NCBI RefSeq assembly: GCF_945952095.1
Contig: NZ_CAMFHL010000329.1
Span: 1-6,685 of the forward strand
Length of the DNA: 6,685 bases
Direction of reading: 5' to 3'
DNA from: an uncultured Arsenicibacter sp.
Lineage (GTDB): Bacteria; Bacteroidota; Bacteroidia; Cytophagales; Spirosomataceae
Shown piece after piece: positions 6,553 to 6,685 of this stretch. A program made the translations under genes and the position numbers. A model generated the notes under the pieces. That model saw only the letters and a program-made list of their open reading frames with translations, had not been told where the DNA came from and did not search any database. Numbering within the stretch: position 1 is the first letter of the stretch; each line of letters begins with the position of its first letter.

Positions 6553-6685
6553 GATCGCATCGGGTTAGTGGTTTTTTCGGGTGATGCTTTCTCCCTCGCG
6601 CCTCTCACGACCGATTATGATTTGTTACAATCGTATTTGAATGACATCTCCTTTGAGATGATTGAATCGCGAGGCACCGCAATTG
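6532..6685 (+). CDS. Fragment of BatA-like vWA-domain protein (5' broken, 3' off window)
   Basis: The plus frame beginning FIKGRKQDRIGLVVFSG at 6532 and continuing with DAFSLAPLTTDYDLLQSYL and ESRGTAI to the right edge reads as the middle of a vWA domain of the BatA/BatB type, membrane proteins linked to MoxR-type AAA+ ATPases. GTAI would carry the MIDAS threonine (codon 6676-6678). The expected upstream half, with a membrane helix, the DxSxS MIDAS motif and an AKxVA-type helix, is absent. The frame is open only back to a stop at 6472-6474, and the residues before 6532 (such as TGFAVLHL) merely shadow the minus-strand redoxin gene. The fragment is about 46% GC by hand count over 6561-6685, lower than susC (58% in a 60-base sample). 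The identification is from memory of the family, without a database search. Confidence 0.75.

Noticed and set aside
6384..6608. 74-codon minus-strand frame overlapping the redoxin start (possible frameshifted N-terminus)
   Set aside because: Its sequence has no signal peptide or redoxin/DUF4369 character, and the same DNA upstream of 6552 reads well as BatA on the plus strand, so a simple frameshift does not restore the redoxin N-terminus.

Overview
The window looks like chromosomal DNA from a Bacteroidota bacterium. The GC content of roughly 50-58%, the protein style and the gene set suggest the Cytophagales (Spirosoma/Dyadobacter-like), but the genus is inference. The main evidence is a SusC/SusD pair, a nutrient-uptake system characteristic of this phylum, together with an MKK-type lipoprotein signal and little sign of Shine-Dalgarno sequences.

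Layout: (1) 1-3102, +, a SusC-type TonB-dependent outer-membrane transporter whose 5' end lies outside the window. (2) 3127-4902, +, its SusD-type surface lipoprotein, 24 bases downstream and surely in the same operon. (3) 4903-5130, non-coding: eight perfect tandem copies of the heptamer TAATGGA, then seven degenerate copies of the same heptad in the opposite orientation and matching 7-base phase, then a GC-rich hairpin with a T-rich tail. (4) 5131-5967, +, a secreted endonuclease/exonuclease/phosphatase-fold (EEP) hydrolase. (5) 5982-6019, a strong two-way terminator. (6) 6040-6552, -, a TlpA/ResA-type thioredoxin-fold protein that appears to lack its true N-terminus. (7) 6532-6685, +, an internal piece of a BatA-like von Willebrand A (vWA) protein, running off the right edge.

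SusC and SusD would form the usual lidded transporter: SusD binds a glycan or other oligomer at the cell surface and SusC imports it using TonB energy. The secreted EEP enzyme could process a phosphodiester-containing ligand or liberate phosphate, but nothing here fixes the substrate. No glycoside hydrolase or sigma/anti-sigma pair is visible.

Two things stand out. First, the convergent heptad arrays behind susD can fold into an approximately 50-bp imperfect hairpin, with the AATG core paired in every unit. Second, at about 6525-6567 a 5'-truncated redoxin gene on the minus strand abuts a 5'-truncated BatA fragment on the plus strand, which suggests a rearrangement breakpoint or an assembly chimera. 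I do not see a clearly new multi-gene system.
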